A DNA stretch of 64,000 nt from Struthidea cinerea (taxonomy: Eukaryota; Chordata; Aves; Passeriformes; Corcoracidae), in the NCBI GenBank assembly GCA_013397865.1, contig VZTI01003143.1:997244-1061243 (forward strand), read 5' to 3'. The translations under genes were made by a program, and so were the position numbers. Shown here in pieces: positions 48,421-62,857 of the stretch. A model generated the notes under the pieces. The model was not told the DNA's origin. It did not search any database and saw only the letters and a program-made list of their open reading frames with translations. Numbering within the stretch: the first letter of the stretch is position 1; the number at the start of each line of letters is the position of its first letter.

Positions 48421-51400
48421 TAAATGCATTATACTTTATATGTGATAACTGACAAGAGTGGTCTTCCTGAATATAACAGAAAAAACATACTTTAGTGTAA
48501 TAACTGTTCAGAAATAGAAGGGAAAAAAAGAAATCACCAAAGTGAAGGGTTTTCCAATATTTTTTTCCAATGTTTCTCAACAAAATTGTTCAAAGATTTT
48601 GATCATTAAATTTGAAATAATCTCTCATAAGCAGAAATTAATCTTGCTTTTCTATTTTGAATTATTATTACCTTTCCAAAATAAAATTACTTTATTTTAT
48701 AAATAAAAGCTTTTAGAATAATAAACATCTAAATGTTTGGGTTTTAAAAAATTTGGGATAGCCATGGAAAAACTCAGTAAAAATAACACCAAGTCTGAGT
48801 TATTCAGGTTAATCCAGATATCTTAATATTGAAAAAGGGGTCTCCAGGGGGCAGGAAATGTACTACTTAAGTGACAGGTCTCAGAAACCTCCGACTATGG
48901 TGAACTGCAGTTTATTCCATGTGATTCCTCCCTAACATAAAGCCAAGGGATTTAACTGACATTCAGTGAACAAGCAGCTGAGGCAGTGTCAAGCATTACC
49001 CATCTCCAAGGGATGTTATGCTCTGCCAACTCCAGTGTGAAAGCAGGGTATTCCCAGAACAGTGGTAAAACACAAAGGACCACTGCAAGGTAACTTGTCA
49101 GAGCAAGTTTCAATTCTGTCAGGTTATCCTGCCTTAAAAAAAAAAAAAAAAAATTACTTGAGAAATTTAGAAATGCAAAGGAATGTGACTTTTAATCCCT
49201 GCACATTGGAACAAATTCAACGCACAGCATTGGCTGCTGGCTGGCTCTGTTGTAGAGCTCCCTCAGAGGGACCACTGTGCTCTGGAATGAGGACCTGGCA
49301 ATAGGCAAAATTCTTGCCAGCAGCACACTGCTACATCGCCAGCAGGGTAATTACAAAACCAGAGAGGAATAGTCTTTAATGACAGCTGTAAATGGGATTT
49401 GTCAAAACTCAAGAAATTTTTGCCATGTGTAAGAGAGAAGGATGCTCGTTCTCAAAATGTGAACAGATGAGATTTCTTGCCAGTTCTCAAACAGGATATA
49501 ATGTGTGTGATGGGGAAAACATTTCCATTGCAATAGTTTAAAGTGCTGGTATGTATATCTAATGAAATCCGTGTGCTGCCACTTTGCCAGCTCTTCTCAG
49601 CAATACAGAACATTTCCACTTGATGGCACCAAATTTTTTTTTTTTTAACCTTAGCTCAAAATAATTCTCTAACGAGATTTTGAATTCTGAGGAGATAATC
49701 AGGAAAAAAATATTTATTTTATGCTTTATTCTGAGCACATTTCTTTTCTTAAAAATCTGGACTTGTTTATAAGAATTGCAAAGAATTCTTTACAGTGTCT
49801 TTGTCTCTTCTATTTGACCATGACAGTTATTCAAACTACCTATTTTTTTTTTCCTGATGCTTAGAGAGCATCTTCTTTCAGTTAAGAAAAGATTATGTTA
49901 TCATATTGTTATGAGCCAGCTCCTGAACATGGATGAATGACGCATTTTAATTTTGTTTCTGGCCCAATCCTGGAAGCTCCATATACATTTGCTTGTTTTA
50001 AAAAAGAAAGACTCATACAGATCATTGCAAAGAGGCAATTTTTAAGGGCTGAGTACAAACTTTGATTCTCAACCTAAATTACCTGTTGCTTATTATTATT
50101 AATTACTGACTAGTGATTCTCCAATAGCCTTAAGTACTTTAAAAACAACTTTTAAACTCTGCTTTGTTGTTGTGTTTAGGCACTAGGAAAGTAAACAAAT
50201 GAAACTGTAGTTTCAATAGTTGTCCAGTTATTGGGGATTTCACAAGCTTCAGACAATGTCGGGATCATGTACAACGTACCAGATAACAATAGATGGGATA
50301 CTGGATAACATTAGATTACAGTAAATATCCATTTCTTGTTCCTCATCTCCTCTTGCGACAGAAAGGTGGGTATGGCAGGGCTGAGTCCTGTGTCTGTGCA
50401 ACACCTGCATGGGGAAGGGAGGATGACATGGTTCATGACTAAACCTCCCAGGTACTGCAGTGACATGAGTGATGTACGGAACCATCCATTCAGGTTCTAC
50501 AACTGCAAACAAGCATTTTACCCACATATAATGATATCTGTAATGTTTCTGTCTATGAAACAGAGAATGTGGTGTGGCATGGGGGTTTGGAAGGATGAGG
50601 GGCACAGTTCTCTACAGGGAGAGGATTGGGAAGCAGGGACAGAACATCTTTGTGCATGTCCTCATCCAAAATTAGAGTATTAGTTAAGGGGTTCCTAGGC
50701 TAAAGGTAATATCAGAATTCTTCTTCCAGAGGCTGCATTTTTAGGTCTTGTAGGAGTAGACTCTGCAATGTATGTTCTGCACAGACATTGTGTACATGTG
50801 CAGTGGAAGAGCCCTTAGGATGTGCTGCATTTATTGTGCAGGTGCAAATTAACTGCTTAGTGTGTAAAGCAGGGCTGGCACTTCCCAGATACACACCATT
50901 CACCGAGTGCCCGTGACAGAGCTTCTCTGTGCATACACATGCATGTACTGTCACTACGTGTTCAGACACACAGCATGATTGAAGCTACTGTCACTGCCAT
51001 GAACAGGCTGCTAGATATCCAAAGGTCTCAACTTATAGGAAAGAGGGCTTATGTGTAAAAGCCTGGGTAGAGGTTGCTGTCATCTGCAAATCTCCCTTCC
51101 CTTCTGCCGCCTGTTCTCTTTTCCTGCTCTCAAGGTCCAAACTTCTCAGCTGAGTCCTGAGTCAACCTCTAAAGGACTCTTCTGATCTATAAGATTTAAA
51201 GGATTATCCAATACCACTTGTTAATCTATGGCCAGTTCACAAATCTATAATGAGACTGATTTCTTATCTCCTTCAGAAGTATCTTTCAACTCTAATTTCC
51301 ACAAGATATCTTTCTCTACTGTGAGAAAGTAAGCCACTTGCCCAGTCCTGGATGCTAAGGTTTCCACACAATCTTAGCTCCATTTGAGACCTGCTTTTGA

Positions 51401-52945
51401 GGTCAAACCCCTCTCTTTGAGGATATGAACACTTCAACTAACTGAGGTTCTTGGACCAGGAACTGAACCCAGTCACTAAAACAAGTATCTGTCATGGGCT
51501 GGTTTTCCTCCTTTCCATTCTAGAAGAACAGTATGGAAGAAAGCTCAGTCCTACAAACATGTAAGAACAGCACTATTCATAACATTCAGTTATTGTTTTA
51601 ACAAGTGATCTTTTGTTATTTCTGTCTAATAACATTAGTCATTGCAACTAACTATAAAAACCCCCAAGCTTTTCACTTTTCCATTTTACTTTATGCTCTT
51701 CTGTCATTTCTTACCTGCACATTATTGTTATTTGATTACTACATGACTTTTCTGGTGTTTCATTTTCTGTTAGAACCTGAAAAAAATTGGTGAGCCTGTG
51801 AAAAGTGCATGAGCCTCCTTTCTGGCTCTGGAAAATATGAAGAATAATCATTACTAGCTAAAGCTTTATTGGAGATGAAAAATAGCAGCTGGGAGCAATA
51901 TTTCTCTTTTCCTCACCCAGAAGAAGAAAACTCCTGGCGCCATAGCATCCTTCCAAGCCACTTCAGCTATCTAGCATCCAGCTCAAAGCAGCTCCTCTGG
52001 GAGCAGAGATCCTGCAAAGGCATGTCAGCCCCAGCACACACTCCAGTGCTGCCGTTCTGATGAACTATGTGGGGTTTAATTAACAGATGTACTTCCTCTA
52101 GGACAGAGGTCTGAGAGCCAAACTCATTTTCTATGGGCAAATTAATCTCACTTAAACCCTTCATTTTCCCTGTTTAATAGAGGCTGGTCATGTTAGTCTA
52201 AACTCACAATTAAACCAGAAGTTATTAACATCACACAAAAGGAAACCAAACTCAAAATTACTCTTTTTCCTCCCGTATTCCAACAGCTACATTTGCCTGA
52301 GTAGTATCCTGACCACATAACCATGATTTAGCTCTCATGTGCTAGCAATCATTTACTTCTGTTCCACACAAATTCTGCATCATGTCATTTTTATTACTAA
52401 AATTTATTTTAAATTAGAAATGGAGTCATGGAGCAAAGAGAAAAGTTCAATGCCAATGCCAAATAATTTTGCAAGCATCCTATCCATAAACGTCCATGGC
52501 CTCTGTTTTTTGTCACACATACTTTGTGTTTAATTGTGGTTATGAAGTTACTAGGAAATTACTGTCTCTGCTTAGCTTCTGCATTGTTCTGGCTGTAAGA
52601 CACTGTTTTGCTCACTTTTTATTAAAGGATATTTCTGATATAGTTTCAGTAACCACACTCAAATCTAGGTGCCACATGCTAGTCTAAGTTTAGAGACATG
52701 ATCTGGGCCATTTTGCATCCGTATTAACTATAGTGGAAAAGCTCAATAATGACCAGGAACCCCCCATGTTTTACCTTTCCTAGATGGGAAGCTGGCTGAC
52801 CCTCTCCAGGGCAAGTGTAGAAGATGCCTGACATGTGGGCAGTAGGGATAAGCTCAGACTTTGGGCTGCAGTAGGAGTTTAAGCCCTGAAGTACCATAAT
52901 GGGCATGAACCAAGGTCCAAGAAAACATATTTTTAACTTTTGTAC

Positions 52946-52996
52946 TCAGTGATCTTACAGGACTTTCCAACCTTAATGAATCTACAGTTCTATGGT
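52946..52996 (+). mobile_element. CR1 LINE 3'-end remnant
   Basis: Reads CAGTGATCTTACAGGACTTT, CCAACCTTAATGAATCTACA, GTTCTATGG, which matches the CR1 3' end in forward orientation (GATGATCTTAGAGGTCTTTC ... TTCTATGATTCTATG). Confidence 0.7.
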
Positions 52997-54574
52997 ATTC
53001 GAATTCCTGATTATTCACAGGCCTTTCAGAGTATCCATCTATAATTCTCCATTGCTCTAAGTGATTTCATCAAGATGTCATAGTATCACTAGAAAAAAAA
53101 TTAACTGACCGTGGTTCTTGTGCAGACTAGTGCCAGAAATTTGTTCTTCAAGGACTTAAGAAAACAGAAGCTGCTGAAGAGAGATGAAGTGGAAAGAGTT
53201 AATGATGCTAATCTGTGCAGGATCTGAAGCAACTAAGTGGTCTGCAATCCAGGAAGCTGCTCATTTCTGAAGAGTATTGGGCAAAAAGACAGAGATATTG
53301 GCAGAGCAAGGGTCTCAAGTGGCAAGCTCACTGAAGCAGAGAGGGGAAAAATCAGATTGGTTGTTTATGCCATTTGAGTCTTACTGTTTTGTCAAGAAAA
53401 AGGCCCTTCATACAAAGTGTGTTCTGTGAGAGAAACAGGAACCCACAGAGGCAGCTAGTGAGTGGGTAACCCAGTTATACCTACTAATACAAGATAGCTA
53501 TTTCACTGATAAATGTGACATGGCGATGATAAAGATCACAGGAGGATGATGCTCAAAAGAAATACAAAAGAAATCACTATCATAGAACAACTTCATATTA
53601 GAAAAAATAATCATTGGAAAGCCACAAAAAGCTATTCAGAAGAGCAGAGAGAAATACTCACTAGCACCAGTTGAATACATAGTATAAAACAGAAAGGTAG
53701 TACCTGCAAATAATTATGCACACACAAAATGCAGCAGTATGGCACCAGACATTTCAATGTAGAAACAGAACCAAGTAGCAAAGACGTTGCAGATTTTTTA
53801 GCAGATGTGGATTATATCATGCAGGAAAGAAACATGTATCATTAGGGAAGCCATGTACAGAGTGATACAAAGCAAAGCATTTTACCTTAGCACATGGCAC
53901 AGACAAACAGAAAAACAGGTCATACAGGGCACAGAGCTGAAGAACATTTCCAAAAAAAAGTAGTGTAGAAGCAGTGCAACTATCTTCCTTTTGGCTACTA
54001 TACAAACTAGGAACTACTTTGTGGTAAAGCATATGCAAATATCTACACAGATCTAGCAGGGGGAAAAAAACATTTATAATAGATGTTGAAATGAAAATAA
54101 GATGCATCTGTTGAGAAATAAGGTAGGTAAAGTTTAGTTCATAACATGAGATTATTATATTTTGGAAAGTTTGATTAAGAGGATATATAACACAGAAGGC
54201 ACAGAAAGAAAATTCTACCAATGGAGAAGTCTGGTTTTCCATGTAGGAAGACATGCTTCCAAACAGAGCACATGAAGGATGATGTGTTTGCTAAAACACC
54301 TACTGGTAAAGGACGTCTCGCAGCTGGAAGAAAAAAAATTTAAAACAGAGGGTATTGTTGTTATTAGCAAGAATAATTAGTCATAGCATTTCTGAGTGCC
54401 ATCTATTTTCTGAAGAATGCTTAGTGGGTGGGTGGAATTAGGTAACTGGTACATGTGATCATGTGCCTACCACAAAGGCACAGGAAGGTGTTAGTCATCC
54501 AGTTTAGCACTGGCTTCTTTCAACTGCAGGCATATAACCCAAGTGATTACCACTAATCCTTCTATACACAATTT

Positions 54575-54620
54575 TAAAAAAAGAAAAAAAAANAAAAAAA
54601 AAAAAAAAAAAAAAAAAAAA
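54575..54620. repeat. A-rich tract with one N
   Basis: Long A-rich run with a single unresolved base at 54593. Its length is uncertain. No processed pseudogene is visible upstream of it. Confidence 0.85.
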
Positions 54621-57228
54621 CAGAAAAAGCACATCTAAAGCAAAGTTCACAAAATCAGTTTTAGAGGAGATGGATCATGCTCTGGAAATGTTTATTTCTC
54701 TTCAGTGACTTTAAGAGGAGTCTGGAAAATTAGACTGCGAACAGTTTGTTAGGAAAGATTAATGTCAGACGAAGCACCAGAAGAAATGCTTTCAAATTAT
54801 TTTCTGTCTCTGTTGGACAAAATATCTGGAAAAAAAAAAGTATTTTGAAGCCTTACTTGTAACACTAGTTTAGTTTGAATATTTCTAAGTTGTTTTCCCT
54901 TGCTGCAAGCACTTTGACCCAGGACAGTATGTTAAGTCAGGTCCATCAGTTTTTATAGAATTAGTTACCCTAAATACTGAGAAGTGAAGACACTGAAAAT
55001 AAATATAACACTTTTTTAGAAGCTGCTTCAGGCCTGTGCTATCACACCAGACAGCAGCAAGAACATGGTCCCATGTCTGAGTGGACCATATTGCTGAAGA
55101 TGTCCTAGCTACTTGTGACTTCTTTAAGTTTCCACCCAGTGTTCCCTTCAGCACTCCTCAGAAAAATAAGGAGTGGACTGCAGCCTTGGGCATGCTCTAT
55201 AGGCCCAGCACAGGATTTTTTCCTGTAGTTGTGCAATACATCCAACCCTTCCAATCAAACACCACCCAAATTGCATAAGCACAAGCTGCTTCTTTATGAG
55301 TAAATAAAACTTGCACTGGACTGCTTTGCAAGCACTTAACTTAGTTGGCAAGAAAAACACAGAAAACAACCTGTATTTATATTATTACATTTTCTTACTC
55401 TCCAAATACAGAGTAGCTGCATTCAACCTGCCCAGTGGGAATGGTCTCTGATCAATACTAATCCTTAACTGTGTTTGGGAATTGTCTGGCCCTCACTAAC
55501 CCGTGCTAGTGGCTGGACGAACAACTGAGTTTCAGTGCCCAAGAGGGTTCCCCCAGATCCATGCAACTATTTTGGAACTAGCCAGTCAGTACTTATGGTT
55601 GTGTGCAAAACCTGTACAGAGTTTTCCTTTTGCTAAAGGAGGGTCTATGGCTCCATGACAGTGTTATTTATGGCAGTTTCCATTCTGATGCTGCATTGAG
55701 AAGGAGAACTTCATGCAAGCCAAGGGCTCTTGTGCAAGGGTACCTGACAGAACCAGGGACTCAGGCCGGGTGGTGAGTAAGACACAGGTCTCTACAGCAA
55801 TGCACAAAGCTCCAGACCAAAATGACTGTATGGCTACAGACTTGAATGAGTATACACAGAGTACGTTTTTCCTCCATATGTGTGTGTGAGGGAGAAGGAG
55901 GGTGGGGAGTAAAAATTACCTACTTATGTAAAGGGAAATTATGAGAAAAACAAGTTTGTAATCTCGGGTTTTCCCAAAAACCTCCTGCTGAATTTCCACT
56001 GTTTGTTTTCAATTACCAGCCACAGAAAACAATTGCTTAAATCTCTGCCCTTCTCATCTAAATCATCAAGCAAAGATTTAGTTCAATTGGATTTCACAGA
56101 GATGACAGGATCTGTCAGTAACTTTAACAATGAAGATTTTCTCCTATGTCTAGTTTTACATGCCAAGTTTCTTTCTGCTTAGCTACAGCCTTAGACATGA
56201 TCAGCGTGATTCCAGTGCAAAGGGCTAACACAGACTGTTCCTTCAAAGCAGGGAGGGGTCTGTTTTGTATTACAGTTTTATAACTAGAACAGGTGTTCTA
56301 GTCACCCAGCTCATCATCATGAGGAGCATGCTCCTCTTAATTAAAAGAGTCTATCATTCAAGGATATCTTATTATGACCCACTTTTGGCTTTAATATGGA
56401 CAAATAGAAAATGATAGCATTAGTGGTCCGATTGGGATTTAAAAATCAACCCACAGTTTTGAATTCCATCTGTCTTCCTTGACAACAGGTTCCTTCACTG
56501 GTGTGATGAAGGTTAAGGTCAGAAGGAGCCAATAACAAAATATTTTCTCAACTCATAGATACTGAATCTTTGCATATTTCTGTATGTCAACAACTGGGAA
56601 AATCTGCTGTCTTGGGAAAGAAAAGAAACAAAACAAATGGAAATGATACTCACTCCCAAGGATCCCATGGGGTCTCAGTCTTGACAGTGCACACCAAAAA
56701 ACTTGAATACTGAGGAATCTATCAGCAGAAAGCTCAAAGACGACCTGAGTTAGATTCCTAAGAATCAACTCACATTTCAAACACTCCCTTTTACTGGATA
56801 ATAGCATGTACGATATGTCCCAGGAAAATTAGCAATTCTTTTACAGTGTTATTAGTGTTAATAGCTAATGAACTACAAAAGTAACAGACAGCCGTAGAAT
56901 TGGGATTTTTTCTGATTGATTTATTTAAATTTAATCTTAATTTGTTTCTGTTTCACTGAGAAGCTGCTACCTTATTCTGAGCTACAACTGTGGCAATTAG
57001 CAGCGGTATCCCACTGTGCATATGAGGCTGATTGCATGGTACATCTGCAGTGGAATGACACTGCCTAGATATCTGTTGAAGAGATCAGACTACTAACCCC
57101 AAAAATGCAGGATTAGCCATAAATATTTATTTGGCAGCGCATTCTGAAACAGACTATAGCATGGTAACATTTTATGGGTGGGAAACACTGTGTCCCTTAC
57201 TTATTATACCCACAATTGTTGCTGCCCA

Positions 57229-57373
57229 AACATTTTAGCTCAGTTGGTCAGAGCACAGTGCTAATAATGCCAAGGTTGTGGGTTCAACCCCTTTATGGGC
57301 CATCCATTGAAGAGTTGGACTTGGTGATCCTTGTGGGTCCCTTCCAACTCAAATTATTCTGCGATTCTGTGAT
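57229..57373 (+). mobile_element. tRNA-Ile-derived SINE with CR1 tail (TguSINE1-like)
   Basis: The head is tRNA-Ile-like: A box TAGCTCAGTTGG (57236-57247), anticodon loop CTAATAA with the AAT anticodon (57261-57267), B box GGTTCAACCCC (57281-57291) and the 3' acceptor strand GGGCCA. The 5' acceptor strand has decayed. The tail (from about 57312) reads AGTTGGACTTGGTGATCCTT, GTGGGTCCCTTCCAACTC, ATTCTGCGATTCTGTGAT, the CR1 3' end with its ATTCTRTG repeats, which lets such a SINE use CR1 reverse transcriptase. This structure is known from the zebra finch family TguSINE1; the name is my inference. It is not a functional tRNA gene. Confidence 0.85.
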
Positions 57374-60300
57374 TTTTACCAATATAAACGAAATATTTAG
57401 ATTTTAGGGGCACACTTTCATCTTTTTCTCTTTCTATCTTCAGAGTGCTTATATTTGGATTTTAACATCTTCCCAAGACAATTACATACCAAAGTGGACA
57501 ATATTTCAGCATATCCATATGATCATCTTTCAAACACCCATGTCTCACACTGATTCGACTGAAGTTGGTGGCAAAATGTAAGTTCCATGAAGCTTCTGTC
57601 TGAACTTTTAATAAAAGTAAGTTATTTTATTTAAAACTGCACAGCAGTTTTCAGTATTGTATAAAATTTGAGAAGTGAATTTTAAAAATCTGTATCTAAA
57701 TTGTGAAGATTTTCTGCTGGCCATACTGAATAATTCATTTTACATTAACACAGAATACTACAGTGTGTCACCAGATTTTTTATAAAGAGTAACAGAATAA
57801 AATTATAAGATAGTTGAGAACATCCAGATCAATTTGGATATGGTGTTCCTGACAGCTTGGAAAGCCCTTTGGAAATTGAAAATTGTTAGTTACAAACTGA
57901 GGTACCATAAACCATTTTTTACTTTTTTAGATTGCTGATAACACAGGATAATTGTCTTTCAAAATTTTTTTATTTGACTAGTTGGGCTCAAAGGAGAGAA
58001 GGGTTGGGTTTTTTCATTCCATTTAATAGGATTTAAATTCCAATCTCAGGAAAAAAACAAAAGCCTATCTTCAACACAAAAAAAATCCCTCTCTCAAGCT
58101 CCAGAAACCCTCAGTGGGATCAGCACAATATAATTTTACATTGCCTTTTCAGTACCACAGCCTGGCAGAAGCCTCAGTTCTTGACATCAAGGGTCTCCAA
58201 ATATGGTTCTTCGCTGAGAGAGGAGCATGCAGCCTGCAAGTGCAGCTGCCACATTGAGGAGGTGTCAGATGACTTACAGTCAGTTTACCCTGGCACATGG
58301 GCTGCCAGTTAATTCAGGTCCCCAGCATGGGGAAGAGACAAGAAAACAGGAGGGTGTCTGCAGTCATCGCCACCAGCTCATCTCGCTCTCAGCTTCACAT
58401 CTGATCCAGCCCCAGCAGTGTTGAGACCACCATGAGACTCCTCTTGGCTTCCCAGGGATGGGTATAAGGGTATGGTGGCTCTCAAACATTTGAAGAAAGT
58501 GATAGGTACCCAAGTGTCAAGAAGGTTTTCTAAACTTGTTGCAAATGTTTCCTGTATAAAGCAAGAAGCATTCCCTTTTATGTGAATTCATAAAATCCAA
58601 AGTGGGCAATATGGGGAAGTTTATATAGCCACATTTTCTTATGCTAGCCTTCGCTAAGTAAATACACTTATGCTCCACTGCTATTATTTTAAAATACTAA
58701 TTTTTGTTGTATTATCCAAAGGAAATTCCTCTCCAAGGAAAATACTTTTTCAAAAGCAAACCAAAAACAGGTTTCCTGATTATCCCAAACAGTTGTAAAG
58801 TTTTAACAATTCAATAAAATCAAATTAATTTTGGAATATTTCTTAAATAGATGGAAGAAGTCTCCTATGCATTTAATTTTTCTGCACTGAAGAATCTGGA
58901 ACTTTTCTGTTACCTCAGCTGTGCTATTAGAAATGACAACTGCTTTGACATTACCTGCAGCAGGTACAGCCTATCTGCCCAGGTACTTTGCTAGGCTGGA
59001 AAGTCTTCACAGTTGAATACAGCCACAACCATGGGCTCCAGAAAGAGTCATTCCAGCCTGCATTGATGGGAGCTGAAGGTTTCTTGAAATCTACCAGGTG
59101 CAAGCAATAGCGGCGTTTGACAGTGAAATCTAACAATTGTCAGAATTCCACTCATCCAGCAGGAAAAAGTCCTTAATCTGCACAACACAAGATGGACTAT
59201 ACTCAGATCAAAGGGAAAACCTGAAAACAAGAAAGCCACACAATATTTTACATGACAGTATTTTTCAGCTCTCTTTAAAATGAGACATTGTGCAGCCAGG
59301 AATGCAAGACACAGAGCTGCCAGTGATTACACCACATACTGACTAGGCAGCAGGACTGGGATTTCATCCCTGCTTCCAAAGCTGCATGAAAACTGTGTGT
59401 GCTCAACAGCACCCAGCTAGAACAACAGCTCTGTTCCCTTTGATTGCCTGACCCAGGAGGGCAGGGGAAGGAGTCCTTTTTCCTCACTGTCCTGCTGGCC
59501 ACATCAGTGTTTTCATGTCAGATGCAGAGCAAACTAGGAGGCTTGGAGAGTGCTTTCACTCAACATACTCCATGGCCAAAGGACTAGGATGGTCTCCTGC
59601 AATGCAGATGTTGGTGGTGTGAGTCAGCCAAGCAAAGCAGGGTACAGACTCAGGCTATGCGGATAAGTAAGCTTGCCACCAAATTATTGTGCAAAAAGTA
59701 GTCACTATCATAATGCGCTGGGATTTCCTTTTGTTCGCCCAGAAGACATAATAGAGAATGATGCTTCAGCAACTGGATTGTTTCAGGAGGCTGCTAGAAC
59801 TGCAGACTGTCTGCACTAAAGGTAGTACCTAACGAGGTAGGGACTGAGTCTCTCTTTCATGCTGCTAGAGGCACCTATGTCTCTCCATCAATGGTATAGA
59901 AAACACAGACATTTATGTTCATTTACTTCCTGTTAAGATGCCCAGAGTTATAAGCATTGCCCAAGGTAGACAGGCTGGTTTGACTCACACCTTGAGCAAG
60001 ATTTTTCTGAATTGAACTTTGCTAACAAGAAAACAAAAATCTGGGAAACAAAATTATTCATAACCTAATTGCTCCATGTGGCATGTAGCAACCACTTGAT
60101 TATAAAAAGGGGTGAGGGAGCAACTATATCTAAACCTTGGATAAGACAGTGGGACACTTTACAAGTTGGTGCTTCATGCTCCGTAGGAAATGAAAACAAA
60201 AAGCTGAAGAGATCTGTAAAAGAAGCAGATGGCTTGTACGGAGAACATGACCAACAAAACTGGCTGGGAAAGCCGGAATGCTGGTTAACGAACAATCTTA

Positions 60301-62857
60301 TAATTCCAGAAATTATCTTCATTCATGCACGAGGGTGAAACCAAGATCTTTCAAAAATCTTGCAGCCCCACACTGAGTAACCAACAGTCCTTTTCTGACG
60401 CTTCATTCCCAGAATCTGGAATGTCAAAAACCTGGGGACTGGGGAAGGCTCCTGAGATGTTTGACACCCAATTAAATTAGATTAAATTATTTATGTCTGC
60501 CTATGAGTTGCTTAAGCACAGTAAGATAATTTTTACTTAAGCCACTACTAAAAAGGCATTTCTCTTGTAAACTAGGTACTGAACACCTGTCCCAGGACCA
60601 ATCACGTGCTGCAGATTTGGGACCCCCATCCAATCTCCCACTTCCTCCCTGATCTTATGACTTCTTGACATTCATGCAAAGAGAAGCAGTCCAAGGAAAG
60701 CAGGGGTAGATACTCTGATTTTGTAATATGGGACAGGTGCTCCTGAAGTGTTTGAAAGCACATGAAGCAGAAGGGGCGTTTGAATGTGAGCGTGACCCCC
60801 GCAGGCAAGAACCCAACCCAGCAGACTCTTCCTTGCCCTTAAGCTGGTTATCTCTGGTTTGAAGAAAATTCCTCCCAATAGGGCAAGTTTTTATATTAAT
60901 GTTTTGTCAACATCTACTTATAGACTTCTACAGCGATTTATAAATGCTGATTTGTCAAAGAAATTTCTACCAAAAAAATTATTCAGAAGAAAGATCTTAT
61001 AAAGTAGCACCCTCTGTAATTAGTATAGAGAGAGATGTAAGTTAAATTTAATAAATGCAACTTAGCTATGTTGTATTCATTTTCTTACGTAAATTAAAGT
61101 AGCTCTTTGCACACTGTAACTTTCACAAGTCAGTCTGCAGTTCAATAACATTCACCAACAGGCAAGATTTAGAGCAATTGCTGATTGCTTGTTCAAGAAA
61201 CATGAGTTTTGCATTGATGAGGACTCAGCTGCCTGTCTTGTGGCAGTTTTGTTTTGGGGTAACTCAGTCTCTGCTCTAGTTATCATACTTACATAGTTTA
61301 CTATTTTCGCAAAGAAAATAAGTAACTGTACACTGCATTTCTAAAGATATGTGAGAAGCAGCACACTCCCCAAGAGCAGAAGAAACACTGTTTGGACGGA
61401 AGGGTGCCTCTGCTTCCCAGAACTTGCAGATCAAAACAGTCCATGGCTTAATTATATGAAATCATAATAATTACACGTTGCCCACAAAAGTAATTATGAA
61501 TTTGTCTTGGTCTTTACCTAAAAGTTCTAGCCAGTACTACTGCAACTTTTCAAACTGGATAAATTTGAAATGTATGCCATGAATTTGAAAATGTCATCTA
61601 AATTAAATTCGCTGTATCTTTTGCACTGCTTCATGCAATGCAGTAACATTACTGGACATAAGAAACCGTTGGCCCTCAGCTTTTAGTATTCAGTTAAAGC
61701 AGCCCAAAGTGGTTTTAAAAAACATATTCTTGTTTATGATATGCAGATTGATGTATTTGCTGGCAAACAAAGCAACAAATGGTTATGTGATTCCTGCATT
61801 CCTCATTTTAACAGGAAATATATTGTTCCTTTTAAAATATAGTAGGTTAAAAAATAAGATTTCCGCTTCTTTTTTATTTTCTGGTGAACACAGCAAAAAA
61901 GCACGATTTATTGAGGTGTTTCTTACATAAAGCTAAATATTTTTCTAAAAATACTGAGGTTCAGATTTTGTTTAACTTCTTCAGCAGACATTGCTTTACA
62001 AATTCTTGCTTGTTCAGAAAAATAAAAATCACCTGAACTTATTTATTGTTCAAGAGTTTTTCATTATTTTTGTTTAGAAAGAAAGTTCTTGTTCAAGGTT
62101 ATTTTTATAAAATCTGAGTTAGGCAAGGTTTTTATGTAGAGGTATGCACTCTTCAGATGTTTCGTGGTAATATCAAGAGGTTAACAGGTGGTTTAGAAAT
62201 ATTTTGAAATGGTTTCTTTTTGTGCCATCTCCTGTATGTAATCCCTATAAGCTAAAGTGCTGTGAATCAAGGTTTCTCTTGCATGTCGTGTCAGTCTGCA
62301 ACTGAATCTTATAGTCCCATCCCTGAAAATAAAAACTTACCTGTACTGTTGCAGATAAGTTGCTCGTGCTTACATTTGCAAAGTATTGCTCTTCTAATTT
62401 TGCACACAAAATAAAACTTACTGTGTATTAATTTGTCATACAATTTTTCAGAAAAAAAAAAAAAACAAAACAGAAAAGCAGCTTCTCTATGTATTTCAAT
62501 TCACTGGTAATTGAAGATGATTTTTTAGAATTCACACAATAATGGTGCTGAAATATTAACCATCTCAAACACAGAAAGGGAGGAGTTTTTTTATTTCCAT
62601 GGGCATGGTTATTGGATTTAATACTGTGCATGATCAAATAGGCAAGGATTTGACTACAACAGAGTGATCCAACAGTGGAGCCATTAAATAACTTCCATGG
62701 AAGCTTCAAAGAAGGACCAAAGATAGACACATCTTGTACTTCATAATACAACCAGGAGTTTCAAAAAGAGAAGTTTTTTATTGTTTCAAGAGTTGCAGAT
62801 TACTGAAGCAAAAGGATTTTCTGCAAACTCACAGGACTAAGGGTGAGTCCAGCCGTA
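57374..62857. other. Intergenic DNA
   Basis: No coding exon, RNA gene or clear transposon seen. AT-rich stretches with TAATTA-like motifs occur (for example 61441-61510) and could be regulatory; sequence alone does not show it. Confidence 0.5.

Larger units (their letters stand above)
42753..57228. other. Intergenic DNA upstream of AASS
   Basis: About 14.5 kb without a supportable gene. The longest open frames (for example 53817-54254 on the - strand, 145 codons) have no recognisable domain, no splice context and low-complexity composition. It contains two CR1 remnants, AAAAC-type and A-rich repeats, and otherwise unassigned AT-rich DNA. Confidence 0.6.

Noticed and set aside
53817..54254. 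145-codon - strand open frame
   Set aside because: No recognisable domain, biased hydrophobic composition typical of T-rich antisense, and no neighbouring exon signals.
57229..57303. tRNA-Ile gene
   Set aside because: The 5' acceptor strand does not pair with the 3' strand and a CR1 tail follows directly, so it is a SINE head.
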